Below, piece after piece: positions 1 to 9,494 of a stretch of 11,598 bases of DNA. The notes beneath the pieces were generated by a model that was not told where the DNA came from, ran no database searches, and saw nothing but the letters and a program-made list of their open reading frames with translations. Source of the DNA: Flavobacteriales bacterium. GTDB taxonomy: Bacteria; Bacteroidota; Bacteroidia; Flavobacteriales; BACL11. The position numbers were made by a program, and so were the translations under genes. The DNA is taken from positions 1 to 11,598 of the forward strand of contig PCBP01000052.1 of the NCBI GenBank assembly GCA_002730985.1, in the 5' to 3' direction. The first letter of the stretch is position 1. Each line of letters starts with the position of its first letter.

Positions 1-1710
1 AAAACTCCTGAAGAAGAATTGATTAGTTTTGATGATTCAGAAAAGATATATGATTTAACGAAATTTCAAAAAACAAATCAAAGAACTTGTATTAATATTC
101 AGCCTATTGTAAGAGCTGGGGATAAGGTAAGTAAAGGGCAAGTATTATGTCATGGTTATGCTACTGAGAATGGTGAGCTTGCTATTGGACGAAATTTGAA
201 GGTTGCTTTTATGCCTTGGAAAGGCTATAATTTTGAGGATGCTATTATTTTATCTGATAGGGTTGTGAGAGAGGATTTATTTACTTCGCTACATATTGTT
301 GAACATGTTGTAAATGTCAGAGAAACTACAAGGGGATTAGAGGAACTAACTGCTGATATTCCTAATATTAGTGAAACTGCAACTAGGGATCTAGATGAGT
401 ATGGTATGGTGAGAATTGGTGCTCATGTAAAACATGGTGATATTCTAATTGGAAAAATAACTCCTAAAGGAGAATCTGACCCTACACCTGAAGAAAAATT
501 ACTTAGGGCAATTTTTGGAGAAAAAGCTGGGGATGTTAAGGATGCTTCTTTAAAAACAAACCCTGCCGATGCTGGAGTTGTTATTGGCAAGTCATTATTC
601 TCTAAAACGATTAAAGATAGGAGAGCAAAAACTACTGATAAAGAAAAGTTATCTAAGTTAGATGTTATTTTTGAGAAAGATGCATATACTTTAAAAAATA
701 TTTTAGCTGGTAAACTTTATCAAATGATTGGTGGTAAGGCATCAAAAGGAGTTAAGAATATTCTAGGAGAAGAGGTTATTGCAAAAAGCACAAAGTTTAC
801 TAAAAAGATATTGCTAGCGATTGATTTCACTTTAGTTGACCCTTATAATTGGACAGCTAGCAAGGAAAATAATCTCTTAGTTAATAGAACGATTGAGAAC
901 TACTTAAGAAAATATAATGATATCTATGGAGATTATAGAAGAGAGCGATTTGCAATTACTATTGGTGACGAATTGCCTAGTGGCGTATTGCAATTAGCGA
1001 AAGTTCAAATTGCCCAAAAGAGGAAAGTAAAGGTCGGTGATAAATTAGCTGGTCGTCATGGTAATAAGGGTATTGTATCTCGTATCGTAAAAGATGAAGA
1101 TATGCCTTTCCTAGAAGACGGCACGCCAGTAGATATTATTTTAAATCCACTTGGAGTGCCTTCAAGGATGAACCTTGGGCAGATTTATGAGACTATCTTA
1201 GGTTGGGCTGGTCAAGAATTAGGTAAAAAGTATTTTACTCCTGTTTTTGATGGAGCAAGTATAGATCAAATTAATACTGAGACTGATCAGGCTGGACTGC
1301 CAAGATTAGGACAAACATACTTATATGATGGCGGCACTGGTGAGCGTTTTGAACAAACTGCTACTGTTGGTGTAATCTATATGCTTAAATTAAGTCACCT
1401 AATTGATGATAAGATGCATGCCAGATCGATTGGACCATATTCTTTAATCACACAACAGCCATTAGGGGGTAAGGCTCAGTTTGGAGGGCAGAGACTTGGT
1501 GAGATGGAGGTATGGGCACTTGAAGGATATGGAGCATCAAACATCTTACAAGAAATGTTGACTCTAAAATCAGATGATGTGGTAGGTAGAGCAAAAGCAT
1601 TTGAATCAATGGTTAAAGGCAAAGACTTACCTAAAGCGGGGATCCCAGAATCTTTTAATGTATTATTACATGAATTAAATGGTTTAGGATTAAAAGTTAC
1701 TTTTGAATAA
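1..1710 (+). CDS. rpoB: DNA-directed RNA polymerase subunit beta, 5'-truncated by the window edge
   Basis: This is the C-terminal 569 residues of the RNA polymerase beta subunit. Frame 1 is open from the first base, so the TTG at 19 is an internal leucine codon and not a start. Recognisable blocks, numbered within the fragment, include the GYNFEDAI segment near residue 75 and a [20 protein letters not shown] block near 165-184. The active-site segment [10 protein letters not shown] has lysines 348 and 356, whose 8-residue spacing matches E. coli K1065 and K1073. The C-terminal block with [19 protein letters not shown] is the part that contacts beta-prime. The gene ends in the usual [14 protein letters not shown] tail. 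The region between the [10 protein letters not shown] and GRHGNKG blocks is of the Bacteroidota type. The rifampicin-binding region lies upstream of the window and cannot be assessed. rpoC follows after 7 bp, so the two are co-transcribed. Confidence 0.99.
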   Translation, partial: KTPEEELISFDDSEKIYDLTKFQKTNQRTCINIQPIVRAGDKVSKGQVLCHGYATENGELAIGRNLKVAFMPWKGYNFEDAIILSDRVVREDLFTSLHIVEHVVNVRETTRGLEELTADIPNISETATRDLDEYGMVRIGAHVKHGDILIGKITPKGESDPTPEEKLLRAIFGEKAGDVKDASLKTNPADAGVVIGKSLFSKTIKDRRAKTTDKEKLSKLDVIFEKDAYTLKNILAGKLYQMIGGKASKGVKNILGEEVIAKSTKFTKKILLAIDFTLVDPYNWTASKENNLLVNRTIENYLRKYNDIYGDYRRERFAITIGDELPSGVLQLAKVQIAQKRKVKVGDKLAGRHGNKGIVSRIVKDEDMPFLEDGTPVDIILNPLGVPSRMNLGQIYETILGWAGQELGKKYFTPVFDGASIDQINTETDQAGLPRLGQTYLYDGGTGERFEQTATVGVIYMLKLSHLIDDKMHARSIGPYSLITQQPLGGKAQFGGQRLGEMEVWALEGYGASNILQEMLTLKSDDVVGRAKAFESMVKGKDLPKAGIPESFNVLLHELNGLGLKVTFE

Positions 1711-1717
1711 AATACAT

Positions 1718-4700
1718 ATGAGAAATACACAAAAAGTTATACAAGCACAAGATATAAAATCAATTAAGATTAGTTTATCTTCTCCTGAGGATATTTTAGA
1801 GAAATCATCTGGAGAGGTTACTAAACCAGAAACCATTAACTATAGAACTTATAAGCCAGAGAGTGGCGGGCTATTTTGTGAGAGAGTCTTTGGGCCAACT
1901 AAGGATTTTGAATGTCATTGTGGTAAATATAAAAGAATTAGGTATAGAGGGATTATATGTGATAGATGTGGGGTTGAGGTGACTGAGAAGAAGGTAAGAA
2001 GAGAACGCATAGGACACATTGATTTAGTGGTTCCTGTAGCTCATATTTGGTATTTCAAAACTTTACCTAATAAAATTGGATATTTACTTGGCTTAGCGTC
2101 TAAGCAGTTGGATATGATTATTTATTATGAAAGATATGTAGTAGTTAATGCTCCTGCTGGACTTGTAAATAATGAAGGTGAGGAGGTAAAATATTTAGAT
2201 TTTTTAACTGAGGAGGAATATTTAAATATATTAGATGTTCAACCTTTAGAAAATCAATATTTGTCAGAGGATGATCCTAATAGATTTGTTGCTAAAATGG
2301 GAGCTGAAGCTATTCGTGATTTATTGGCAAAAATTAATCTTGATGATTTATCTTATCAGTTAAGAAATCAAGCTGATAATGAATCTTCACAACAAAGAAA
2401 GAAGGAGGCTTTAAAGAGACTCCAAGTTGTTGAGATAATGCGTGAAGGACAGAAGCATACCGAGAATAAACCAGAATGGATGACTGTAAAAGTTATTCCC
2501 GTAATTCCGCCAGAATTGAGGCCTCTAGTTCCTCTAGACGGTGGTAGGTTTGCCACTTCTGATTTAAATGACCTCTATAGAAGAGTCATTATTAGAAATA
2601 ATAGATTGAAAAGATTAATAGAAATTAATGCCCCAGAGATTATTTTGAGAAATGAGAAAAGGATGCTTCAGGAATCTGTAGATGCATTATTTGATAATTC
2701 AAGAAAATCAGCTGCTGTAAAAACAGATGGGAAAAGAGCATTAAAGTCTTTATCTGATTCTTTAAAAGGTAAGCAGGGTCGATTTCGTCAAAATTTACTT
2801 GGGAAAAGGGTTGATTATTCAGCTCGTTCTGTAATTGTTGTAGGGCCAGAATTAGAGATGCACGAATGTGGCTTGCCAAAGGATATGGCAGCTGAACTTT
2901 ACAAACCATTTATTATACGGAAATTGATTGAGAGAGGTATTGTAAAGACAGTTAAATCTGCTAAAAGGATTATTGACACAAAAGAGCCAGTTGTTTGGGA
3001 GATTCTGGAGAATGTGATGAAAGGCCATCCTGTTTTATTAAACAGAGCTCCTACGTTGCATAGGCTTGGTATACAGGCATTCCAACCAAAAATGATAGAG
3101 GGTAAGGCAATTCAATTACATCCATTAGCTTGTGCGGCTTTTAATGCTGATTTTGATGGGGATCAAATGGCAGTTCACTTGCCATTAGGTGCTGCTGCGA
3201 TTCTGGAGGCACAGGTATTAATGTTAGCTTCACATAATATTTTGAATCCTGCAAATGGATCCCCTATAACTATTCCTTCTCAGGATATGATCCTAGGTCT
3301 CTATTACATGACTAAAGAGAAAAGATCAACTAATGAGGAAAAAGTTAAAGGAGAAGGCATGACCTTCTATTCTTTGGAAGAGGTAAAGATTGCTTATAAT
3401 GAGAAAGTAGCTGATTTACATGCCTTAATTAAAGTAAGGATTACTGATACTAATGAAAAATCATTATTGATTTCAACAACTGTAGGTAGAGCTTTATTTA
3501 ATGAATTTGTTCCTAGAGAGATTGAATTTGTAAATGAATTACTTACTAAAAAAGCCTTAAGAAATGTTATTGGAGATATTTTAGAGACATGTGGTGTCGC
3601 TGCTACTGTACATTTCCTTGATGCGATTAAGACTATTGGTTTTAATATGGCATTTAGAGGTGGTCTATCATTCAATCTTGGTGATGTAATTGTTCCTGAA
3701 GAGAAAGAAGGCTTAATTGAAGATGCTAATAAAAAGGTTGATGAGATTAAAGGCAACTATGCCATGGGATTTATTACTAATAACGAAAGATATAATCAGG
3801 TAATTGATGTTTGGACGACAACTAATGCTAGGTTAACAGATACTGTTATGAGAAATATTAGTTTGGATAAGCAAGGATTTAACTCAGTCTATATGATGCT
3901 TGATTCTGGAGCAAGGGGCTCTAAGGAGCAAATTCGTCAGTTGTCAGGTATGAGAGGTCTTATGGCTAAACCTAAGAAGTCGGGTGACCATGGAGAATCC
4001 ATTATTGAAAACCCTATTACAACAAACTTTAGAGAAGGCCTCTCGATTCTAGAGTATTTTATTTCTACTCATGGGGCACGTAAAGGACTTGCAGATACGG
4101 CACTTAAAACTGCTGATGCTGGTTACCTTACAAGAAGATTGGTTGATGTTGCTCAGGATGTTATTATTAATGAGGCTGATTGTGGAACCTTGAAAGGTTT
4201 GGATGTTTTTGCACTTAAGGATAATGATGAGATTTTAGAATCACTATCTGAAAGAATTTCTGGCAGGATTAGTTTGAATGATGTCTACCATCCAGTAAAT
4301 GAAAAATTATTAGTGCAAGCTAATGACATGATTTCTGATAAAGTCTCGTTAGTCATTGAAAAGGCAGGGATTGAATCTATTGAAGTTAGATCTGCATTAA
4401 CTTGTCAAACTAGGAGAGGAATTTGTAAGATGTGTTATGGTAAATCATTGTCAACTAATAGAATGGCTCAAGTAGGGGAGCCAGTTGGAGTAGTTGCTGC
4501 ACAATCAGTTGGTGAGCCAGGTACTCAGCTTACACTTAGAACCTTTCATGTTGGTGGTACTGCATCAAGATCTGAGGTTGACTCATCTATTATCATCAAG
4601 AAGGATGGAAGATTAGAGATTGAAGACTTAAGGACTGTTAAATCAAAAGATAAGAATGGTAAGGCAGTAGAGATTGTGGTCTCAAGAGCTGCTGAAACCA

Positions 4701-6037
4701 AGGTGGTTGATGATAAGAATGGAGTAATTCTTTCTTCATCAATTGTGCCATATGGGTCTACTATTTTTATTAAAGAAGGTACAGTTAAGAAAGGAGATAA
4801 AGTTTGTGAATGGGATGCTTATAATGCTGTGATTGTATCAGAAATTGCTGGTAAAATTAAGTTTAATGATATTATTGAAGGCGTTTCTTATAGAACAGAA
4901 TCTGATGAGCAAACAGGATATAAAGAGAAAGTAATTATTGATAGTAGAAGTAAAAAAATATTACCTTCATTAACTATTGGTGATAAGAATTACTCTGTTC
5001 CGGTAGGTGCGCATTTAGCTGTTGAAGATAGTACTAAAGTAAATGCAGGTGATATTTTAGTTAAAATTCCTAGATCTGCTGGTTCATCAGGAGATATTAC
5101 AGGAGGTCTACCTAGGGTGACTGAGATGTTTGAAGCAAGAAACCCATCTAATCCAGCTGTAGTGACAGAGGTTGATGGTTCTGTTTCATTTGATAAGATT
5201 ATTAGAGGTAATAGACAAATTATTATTACAACTAAAACAGGTGAAACTAAGAAATACTTAGTGAAATTAGCTAAACATATCTTAGTGCAAGAGAATGATT
5301 ATGTAAAAGCAGGTATGCCACTCTGTGATGGAGTAATTACTCCATCGGATATCCTTGCTATTAAAGGTATTGTTGAGGTGCAGCAATTTATTGTTAATGA
5401 GATCCAAGATGTTTATCGTTTACAAGGTGTTAAGATTAATGATAAACATTTTGAGGTATTAGTGCGACAGATGATGCGTAAGGTCAGAATAACACATTCT
5501 GGTGACACTTATTTCTTAGAAGACGCTCTTATAGGGAAAGATGCCTTTCAGGAACAGAATGATAAGTTGTTTGGAATGAAAATTGTTACTGATGCAGGTG
5601 ATTCCGAGGATTTAAAACCTGGACAAATTGTATCACCAAGAGAATTGAGGGAGGAGAACTCAAGACTTACTAGAAAAGATGTTAAAGAAGTTGAGGCTAG
5701 AGATGCTGTGGCTGCAGTTGCATCTCCAGTACTTCAAGGGATTACTCGTGCTTCATTGCAAGTTGATTCATGGATTTCTGCTGCATCATTCCAACAAACT
5801 ACTAAGGTGCTTAATGAAGCTGCAATCAATGCTAAGCGTGATAATCTAATTGGACTGAAAGAGAATGTAATTATTGGTAAGAAGATTCCTGCAGGAACCG
5901 GATTAATTGATGCAGCTGAAACTGTAGTTGGTTCGCAAATTGAGTATGATAGATTAATGCAATTAAAAAAAGAAGAAGATGAAGTTTCTGATGAGCAAGA
6001 GGTAGTGGCTGAAACGGCAACTTCTGGAGAGGAATAA
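1718..6037 (+). CDS. rpoC: DNA-directed RNA polymerase subunit beta-prime
   Basis: This is the complete beta-prime subunit, 1439 residues, normal for Bacteroidota. The start is taken as the ATG at 1718, which gives MRNTQKV; an in-frame TTG at 1703 would overlap rpoB by 8 bp and add five residues. Zinc site 1 is C66, C68, C81 and C84. The catalytic NADFDGDQ motif has Asp 478, 480 and 482 binding the active-site magnesium. Zinc site 2 is C822, C896, C903 and C906. The bridge helix follows a [18 protein letters not shown] block. The trigger loop reads [11 protein letters not shown], with His944 aligned to E. coli His936 and Leu940 where E. coli has Met932. A short KKSGDHGE insertion precedes the bridge helix, as in other Bacteroidota. 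Residues of about 955-1130 form a beta-rich insertion in the trigger-loop region. The tail after about 1415 is acidic. The gene sits between rpoB and a DUF3467 gene. Confidence 0.99.
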   Translation: MRNTQKVIQAQDIKSIKISLSSPEDILEKSSGEVTKPETINYRTYKPESGGLFCERVFGPTKDFECHCGKYKRIRYRGIICDRCGVEVTEKKVRRERIGHIDLVVPVAHIWYFKTLPNKIGYLLGLASKQLDMIIYYERYVVVNAPAGLVNNEGEEVKYLDFLTEEEYLNILDVQPLENQYLSEDDPNRFVAKMGAEAIRDLLAKINLDDLSYQLRNQADNESSQQRKKEALKRLQVVEIMREGQKHTENKPEWMTVKVIPVIPPELRPLVPLDGGRFATSDLNDLYRRVIIRNNRLKRLIEINAPEIILRNEKRMLQESVDALFDNSRKSAAVKTDGKRALKSLSDSLKGKQGRFRQNLLGKRVDYSARSVIVVGPELEMHECGLPKDMAAELYKPFIIRKLIERGIVKTVKSAKRIIDTKEPVVWEILENVMKGHPVLLNRAPTLHRLGIQAFQPKMIEGKAIQLHPLACAAFNADFDGDQMAVHLPLGAAAILEAQVLMLASHNILNPANGSPITIPSQDMILGLYYMTKEKRSTNEEKVKGEGMTFYSLEEVKIAYNEKVADLHALIKVRITDTNEKSLLISTTVGRALFNEFVPREIEFVNELLTKKALRNVIGDILETCGVAATVHFLDAIKTIGFNMAFRGGLSFNLGDVIVPEEKEGLIEDANKKVDEIKGNYAMGFITNNERYNQVIDVWTTTNARLTDTVMRNISLDKQGFNSVYMMLDSGARGSKEQIRQLSGMRGLMAKPKKSGDHGESIIENPITTNFREGLSILEYFISTHGARKGLADTALKTADAGYLTRRLVDVAQDVIINEADCGTLKGLDVFALKDNDEILESLSERISGRISLNDVYHPVNEKLLVQANDMISDKVSLVIEKAGIESIEVRSALTCQTRRGICKMCYGKSLSTNRMAQVGEPVGVVAAQSVGEPGTQLTLRTFHVGGTASRSEVDSSIIIKKDGRLEIEDLRTVKSKDKNGKAVEIVVSRAAETKVVDDKNGVILSSSIVPYGSTIFIKEGTVKKGDKVCEWDAYNAVIVSEIAGKIKFNDIIEGVSYRTESDEQTGYKEKVIIDSRSKKILPSLTIGDKNYSVPVGAHLAVEDSTKVNAGDILVKIPRSAGSSGDITGGLPRVTEMFEARNPSNPAVVTEVDGSVSFDKIIRGNRQIIITTKTGETKKYLVKLAKHILVQENDYVKAGMPLCDGVITPSDILAIKGIVEVQQFIVNEIQDVYRLQGVKINDKHFEVLVRQMMRKVRITHSGDTYFLEDALIGKDAFQEQNDKLFGMKIVTDAGDSEDLKPGQIVSPRELREENSRLTRKDVKEVEARDAVAAVASPVLQGITRASLQVDSWISAASFQQTTKVLNEAAINAKRDNLIGLKENVIIGKKIPAGTGLIDAAETVVGSQIEYDRLMQLKKEEDEVSDEQEVVAETATSGEE

Positions 6038-6049
6038 AAAAACAACTAT

Positions 6050-6364
6050 ATGTCAGAAGAAAAGAAAAAAGAAGGATTGAATATTGAACTTACAGAGGAG
6101 GTAGCTGAAGGTACCTATAGTAATTTAGCTATTATCAATCACTCTCCTTCAGAGTTTGTAGTTGATTTTATACAAATGATGCCAGGTATACAGAAAGCTA
6201 GAGTGAAATCAAGAGTTATTCTTACTCCTCAGCATGCTAAAAGACTGATGAAAGCACTTGTAGATAATGTAAATAAATTCGAAAATCAGCATGGTGAGAT
6301 TAAAGATGTTGATCCTGCCGCTGGTATTCCAATAAATTTTGGAGGACCCACACCGTTAGCATAA
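6050..6364 (+). CDS. DUF3467 family protein at the end of the rpoBC operon
   Basis: This is a small soluble protein of 104 residues with no signal peptide or membrane segment. It starts at the ATG 12 bp after the rpoC stop, on the same strand and ahead of the terminator at 6377-6406, so it is almost certainly part of the rpoBC transcript. The N-terminus is highly charged (MSEEKKKEGL). The core of about residues 20-85 holds the family pattern: YSNLAIINHSPSEFVVDF, then KSRVILTPQHAKRLMKALV, then an amphipathic stretch reaching ENQHGEI. The tail is rich in Gly and Pro. From memory, DUF3467 genes commonly follow rpoC in Bacteroidota. No biochemical role is known to me. The position suggests a link to transcription or simply shared growth-rate expression, but this is inference. 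The family call rests on sequence pattern and context. Confidence 0.88.
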   Translation: MSEEKKKEGLNIELTEEVAEGTYSNLAIINHSPSEFVVDFIQMMPGIQKARVKSRVILTPQHAKRLMKALVDNVNKFENQHGEIKDVDPAAGIPINFGGPTPLA

Positions 6365-6376
6365 ACTAATAAAAAG

Positions 6377-6406
6377 AAAAAGCCTGCATAGATGTAGGCT
6401 TTTTTT
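6377..6406. terminator. Bidirectional intrinsic terminator between rpoC-DUF3467 and pruA
   Basis: The arms AGCCTGCAT (6381-6389) and ATGTAGGCT (6392-6400) pair with one G-U wobble, leaving a small A/T-rich loop. The stem is extended by A-T pairs on its flanks. Seven T residues (6400-6406) follow on the plus strand. On the minus strand the A-rich run at 6371-6381 reads as TTTTTCTTTTT, so the same hairpin can end transcripts from both directions. It starts 12 bp after the DUF3467 stop and ends 22 bp from the pruA stop, as expected between convergent units. Confidence 0.9.
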
Positions 6407-6428
6407 ATGTTCAATAGTCTTCCGTTTT

Positions 6429-8054
6429 TTATCCTAAGAAAGGATATTTGTATTCAATCGCTGGCACAAATGTTTCTTTAATAGTTCTAGGAGATACCCA
6501 TCTTAATAAATTCAAGATTGATCCTGCTTTATCATTTGTTCCAGACCCTCTGGCTCCTCCGAATGGTTGTTGCCCTACAACTGCACCAGTTGGCTTATCA
6601 TTAATATAGAAGTTTCCTGCTGCATTTTCCAATACCTTAGTTGCATACTCAATTGCATATCTATCTACCGATAAGATAGCTCCAGTTAAAGCGTACTCAG
6701 AGGTTTTATCTACTAAATCAACTGTTTCTTCCCATTTTTCAGCATCATATACATAGATGGTTATTACTGGTCCAAATACTTCCTCTAACATAGATTTAAA
6801 TTTAGGATTAGTGGTTACTATAATAGTTGGTTCAATAAAGTAGCCTACTGATTTATCATAATTTCCTCCAGCAATGATTTTAGCATCATCAGATGATTTT
6901 GCATAGTCAATATAAGAGGAGATGCTGTCAAATGCCTTCTCAGAAATTACGGCATTAATAAAGTTTGATGTCTCTTCAGGTGTTCCCATTTTGAAACTTT
7001 TAGTATCGGAGATAATTTGTGCCCTTACAGCTTTCCAGATGTTAGAAGGAATATAGGCACGAGAGGCAGCAGAGCATTTCTGTCCTTGATACTCAAAGGC
7101 ACCTCTTGATATTGCTGTTGCTACCTCAGAAGCTACTGCCGATTTGTGTGCTAATATAAAATCCTTACCTCCTGTTTCTCCAACTATCCTCGGATATGAT
7201 TTGTATTTCTCGATATTATTCCCGATATTTTTCCAAAGTGTTCGAAATACTTGAGTGCTTCCTGTAAAATGAAGTCCCGCAAAGTCTTTATTCTCAAATA
7301 TGACTTTCGATATCTCTTTACCTCTTACTGTTACCATATTAATAACTCCATCAGGTAATCCTGCAGCTTGGAATAATTCTATAATTACTTGTGCAGAATA
7401 AATTTGTGTTTCAGCAGGCTTCCAAATTACTACATTTCCTAGCATTGCTGGTGCAGCACAAAGATTGGCACATATAGAGGTGAAATTAAATGGAGTAAGT
7501 GCAAATACAAAACCTTCAAGTGGTCTATGTTCTAATCTGTTCCACATTCCTGTACCTGATTCCGGTTGTTCCTTATAAAGTTGACTCATATATTGGACAT
7601 TGAATCTAAAGAAATCAATGAGTTCACAGGCTGCATCAATCTCGGCTTGCATTACATTTTTGCTTTGTGCGAGCATAGTGGCTGCATTTAGTTTTGCACG
7701 GAAAGGCCCAGCTAACAGATCAGCAGCCTTTAGGAATATTGATGCTCTATTTTCCCAGCTCATATTTGCCCATTTTTTACGAGCAGACATTGCAGCATCA
7801 ATTGCATCATTAACTTCTTTTTCTCCTCCGTAATTAGCTGTTCCAATTATATGAGCATGTTCATGAGGGGGGCTTAGGTTTCTTTTTTCATTTGTAAAGA
7901 CTTGTTTATTGCCAATATACATAGGTACATCAATAGTAGTGTTATACATTTTTTTGTATTCCGCTAGTAATTCAGTGCGCTCATGACTGCCTAGGGCATA
8001 TTCTTTTACTGGTTCATTCACCGCAATGGGTACATTATAAAATCCGTTTGACAT
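6429..8054 (-). CDS. pruA: L-glutamate gamma-semialdehyde dehydrogenase (1-pyrroline-5-carboxylate dehydrogenase)
   Basis: This 541-residue aldehyde dehydrogenase oxidises L-glutamate gamma-semialdehyde, in equilibrium with 1-pyrroline-5-carboxylate, to glutamate with NAD+. It is the second step of proline breakdown and acts in the cytosol. Visible hallmarks are PFN at 188-190 with the oxyanion-stabilising Asn190, WKP at 211-213, FTGST at 263-267 in the NAD-binding region, the general base Glu293 in GETGGK, and the nucleophile Cys327 in QGQKCSAASR. EEVFGPV lies at 424-430 and QPFGGARGSGTNDKAG at 496-511. Length and motifs fit the stand-alone enzyme rather than a PutA fusion; no proline dehydrogenase gene is in the window. 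All catalytic residues are present. The ATG at 8054 gives the usual MSNGFYNVP start. The DUF5103 gene lies 45 bp upstream on the same strand, so read-through is possible, but the gap also carries a candidate -7 element. Confidence 0.96.
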   Translation of the reverse strand: MSNGFYNVPIAVNEPVKEYALGSHERTELLAEYKKMYNTTIDVPMYIGNKQVFTNEKRNLSPPHEHAHIIGTANYGGEKEVNDAIDAAMSARKKWANMSWENRASIFLKAADLLAGPFRAKLNAATMLAQSKNVMQAEIDAACELIDFFRFNVQYMSQLYKEQPESGTGMWNRLEHRPLEGFVFALTPFNFTSICANLCAAPAMLGNVVIWKPAETQIYSAQVIIELFQAAGLPDGVINMVTVRGKEISKVIFENKDFAGLHFTGSTQVFRTLWKNIGNNIEKYKSYPRIVGETGGKDFILAHKSAVASEVATAISRGAFEYQGQKCSAASRAYIPSNIWKAVRAQIISDTKSFKMGTPEETSNFINAVISEKAFDSISSYIDYAKSSDDAKIIAGGNYDKSVGYFIEPTIIVTTNPKFKSMLEEVFGPVITIYVYDAEKWEETVDLVDKTSEYALTGAILSVDRYAIEYATKVLENAAGNFYINDKPTGAVVGQQPFGGARGSGTNDKAGSILNLLRWVSPRTIKETFVPAIEYKYPFLG

Positions 8055-8079
8055 CTTCTTCTTTTTTGTTAATACTTGG

Positions 8080-8087
8080 CAAATTTA
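8080..8087 (-). promoter_or_regulatory. Candidate -7 promoter element for pruA
   Basis: Read on the minus strand this is TAAATTTG, a full match to the Bacteroidota -7 consensus TAnnTTTG. It ends 25 bp before the pruA start codon, which would give a leader of about 20 nt. No TTTG was found at the expected -33 distance, which would fall in the end of the DUF5103 gene. In such AT-rich DNA a chance match is possible. If it works, pruA can be expressed separately from the upstream gene. Confidence 0.35.
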
Positions 8088-8099
8088 GTTATTAAAACA

Positions 8100-9443
8100 C
8101 TAAAATAGTTCTTTTGAGGAAGTTTTCAAGAAACCTATAAATCTATCATATCTTTCACTTACAGATTGGTAATACACATATATATAATAATCATTACGAG
8201 TCTGATAGTGAGTGCCTTCGATAAAACTTACATCTACACGCCCTGTGGTTGTGTCATTTAGAGCATAATGATAGTTGTAGTAACCTTGCTTTAGATATAT
8301 ACTCTTTTCATATTGGTTTCTATCTATATTATATTTTAATTTAAAATCTTCTTTAAGTTCCCAGTCAGAAAATGCGCCTAGTAGATACAAATCTCCATAG
8401 CTAATATAATCTGCAGGTAATGAGAAATGTACAAAAGCATAGTCTGCCTCTATTGATGATCTCCAACCTTCTTGGGATTCAATAATAAATTTTCCGTTAA
8501 TATCTATCTCAATTGAGTAGCGCTCAAAAGGACGTTTCTTATCATTAAAAAGATAAACATGATTGTGAGTGCTATCAAAATTAATAGTTTTTATTCTTTC
8601 AGACTGATATCTTAGGCTTTTAAAGTCAAAATATCGGAATTCGTTATTTCCCCAGAAAGTGTTTTCATCTTCATAATCATAAATGAGTTCATCATTTCTC
8701 ACAAATTGAGGTTTAAGATCAGTTATTGCATTATCTTCCTGGTTATTTTGTTTAATATATACTTTTATGTCTTTGAATGGGTCTGCAACTACTAGATTTG
8801 GATGTCTGATAGTAAAATCGATTTCATGTTTTGTGTTTCTTTTTGCAGCTAGTGTGGCACGTCTCACATTAGCTTCAATATTAAGTTTGGCATCAAGAAT
8901 CATAAAGCGTCTGTAGAAGACAATATCACCACTTTCTTCATAAATCTTAAAGATATAATTTCCTGATAGTGTGGGTTTGATATTTATTGATGGGAACTCA
9001 AATTGATAATGAGTGTATTTTTGTATAGTATTGAAAGAGAATTCATAATCATTTATGTGCTCTTCAGTAAACCCATCTATATATTCATTTTTCATTAGAT
9101 CGCTTGCAGTCCAATCTGAATTACAGTGAATAATAGTGTAGGAATAGTTTTTCCTGTCAGCATCAAGGTCATCGAAACTTATTAACAGTTGATCATCGCT
9201 ATATAGATTTATAATAGGTAATGAGAGTTTTTCCTCTTTCTTATGGCAGAGCACAGTTTTTATATTAGGGTTAATAATTTGGTTTTTGTAAGTAATCTTT
9301 TGTTCATTTTTCGGATGGATTTCCTTATTAGAGATTGAATCTGTTGCAGTGTAATCATCTTCATAAGCTTCTTTTGTGCTGTGGCAAGAGCATATAATAA
9401 AGGCGCTAAAGAATACCAATGTTAATATGTTTTTAAATCCCAT
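8100..9443 (-). CDS. DUF5103 protein, type IX secretion system plug-type lipoprotein
   Basis: This 447-residue protein belongs to the DUF5103 family. In the Flavobacterium type IX secretion translocon, the DUF5103 Plug protein closes the periplasmic end of the SprA pore. The N-terminus is a lipoprotein signal peptide: Lys4, a hydrophobic stretch at 5-17, then a lipobox I-C-S-C with Cys20 as the predicted lipidated residue. A polar, acid-rich linker follows to about residue 70. Family patterns are YSYTIIHCNSDWTASDL (100-116), an EYIDGF to YTHYQFEFP stretch (120-151), GNYIFKIYE (161-169) with RRFMI (178-182), NEFRYFD (267-273), and a final beta-rich segment (333-435) with GDLYLLGAFSDW. Membership is well supported; action as the SprA plug is inferred, as no other type IX gene is in the window. 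The start is fixed because the next in-frame upstream ATG (9497) runs into a stop. Confidence 0.85.
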   Translation of the reverse strand: MGFKNILTLVFFSAFIICSCHSTKEAYEDDYTATDSISNKEIHPKNEQKITYKNQIINPNIKTVLCHKKEEKLSLPIINLYSDDQLLISFDDLDADRKNYSYTIIHCNSDWTASDLMKNEYIDGFTEEHINDYEFSFNTIQKYTHYQFEFPSINIKPTLSGNYIFKIYEESGDIVFYRRFMILDAKLNIEANVRRATLAAKRNTKHEIDFTIRHPNLVVADPFKDIKVYIKQNNQEDNAITDLKPQFVRNDELIYDYEDENTFWGNNEFRYFDFKSLRYQSERIKTINFDSTHNHVYLFNDKKRPFERYSIEIDINGKFIIESQEGWRSSIEADYAFVHFSLPADYISYGDLYLLGAFSDWELKEDFKLKYNIDRNQYEKSIYLKQGYYNYHYALNDTTTGRVDVSFIEGTHYQTRNDYYIYVYYQSVSERYDRFIGFLKTSSKELF

Positions 9444-9478
9444 GTTTAATTATAATCTAAATCAGTCTAATTCTGATG

Positions 9479-9486
9479 CAAATTTA
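9479..9486 (-). promoter_or_regulatory. Candidate -7 promoter element for the DUF5103 gene
   Basis: On the minus strand the sequence is TAAATTTG, followed by C, matching the Bacteroidota TAnnTTTG element. Transcription would begin near 9472 and leave a leader of about 28 nt before the start codon at 9443. No clear TTTG is seen at -33. The same octamer occurs before pruA. Confidence 0.48.
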
Positions 9487-9494
9487 TATTTTTG
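9487..9494 (+). promoter_or_regulatory. Candidate -7 promoter element for the nqr operon
   Basis: The sequence TATTTTTG matches TAnnTTTG and directly abuts the minus-strand -7 element. Transcription would begin near 9501, leaving a leader of about 20 nt before the nqrA ATG at 9522. A good -33 TTTG is not visible. The short leader leaves no room for a riboswitch, and no Shine-Dalgarno sequence is placed at normal spacing, which is common in Bacteroidota. Confidence 0.5.

Noticed and set aside
3394..3756. Open reading frame of 120 codons on the minus strand, antisense to rpoC. Similar shorter ones lie at 1476-1730, 2368-2556, 2640-2909 and 5734-6045, with one opposite pruA at 7600-7833.
   Set aside because: All lie wholly or almost wholly inside strongly conserved genes, have biased composition expected of shadow frames, and show no recognisable domain or start signal.
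3971..4000. The eight-residue KKSGDHGE segment in RpoC, absent from E. coli, just before the bridge helix.
   Set aside because: Related Bacteroidota RpoC proteins carry a similar insertion of this kind here, as far as I recall, so it is lineage-typical and not novel.
4535..4552. Leucine instead of methionine at the trigger-loop position aligned to E. coli Met932.
   Set aside because: QLTLRTFH is, to my knowledge, the normal form in Bacteroidota; the catalytic histidine is conserved.
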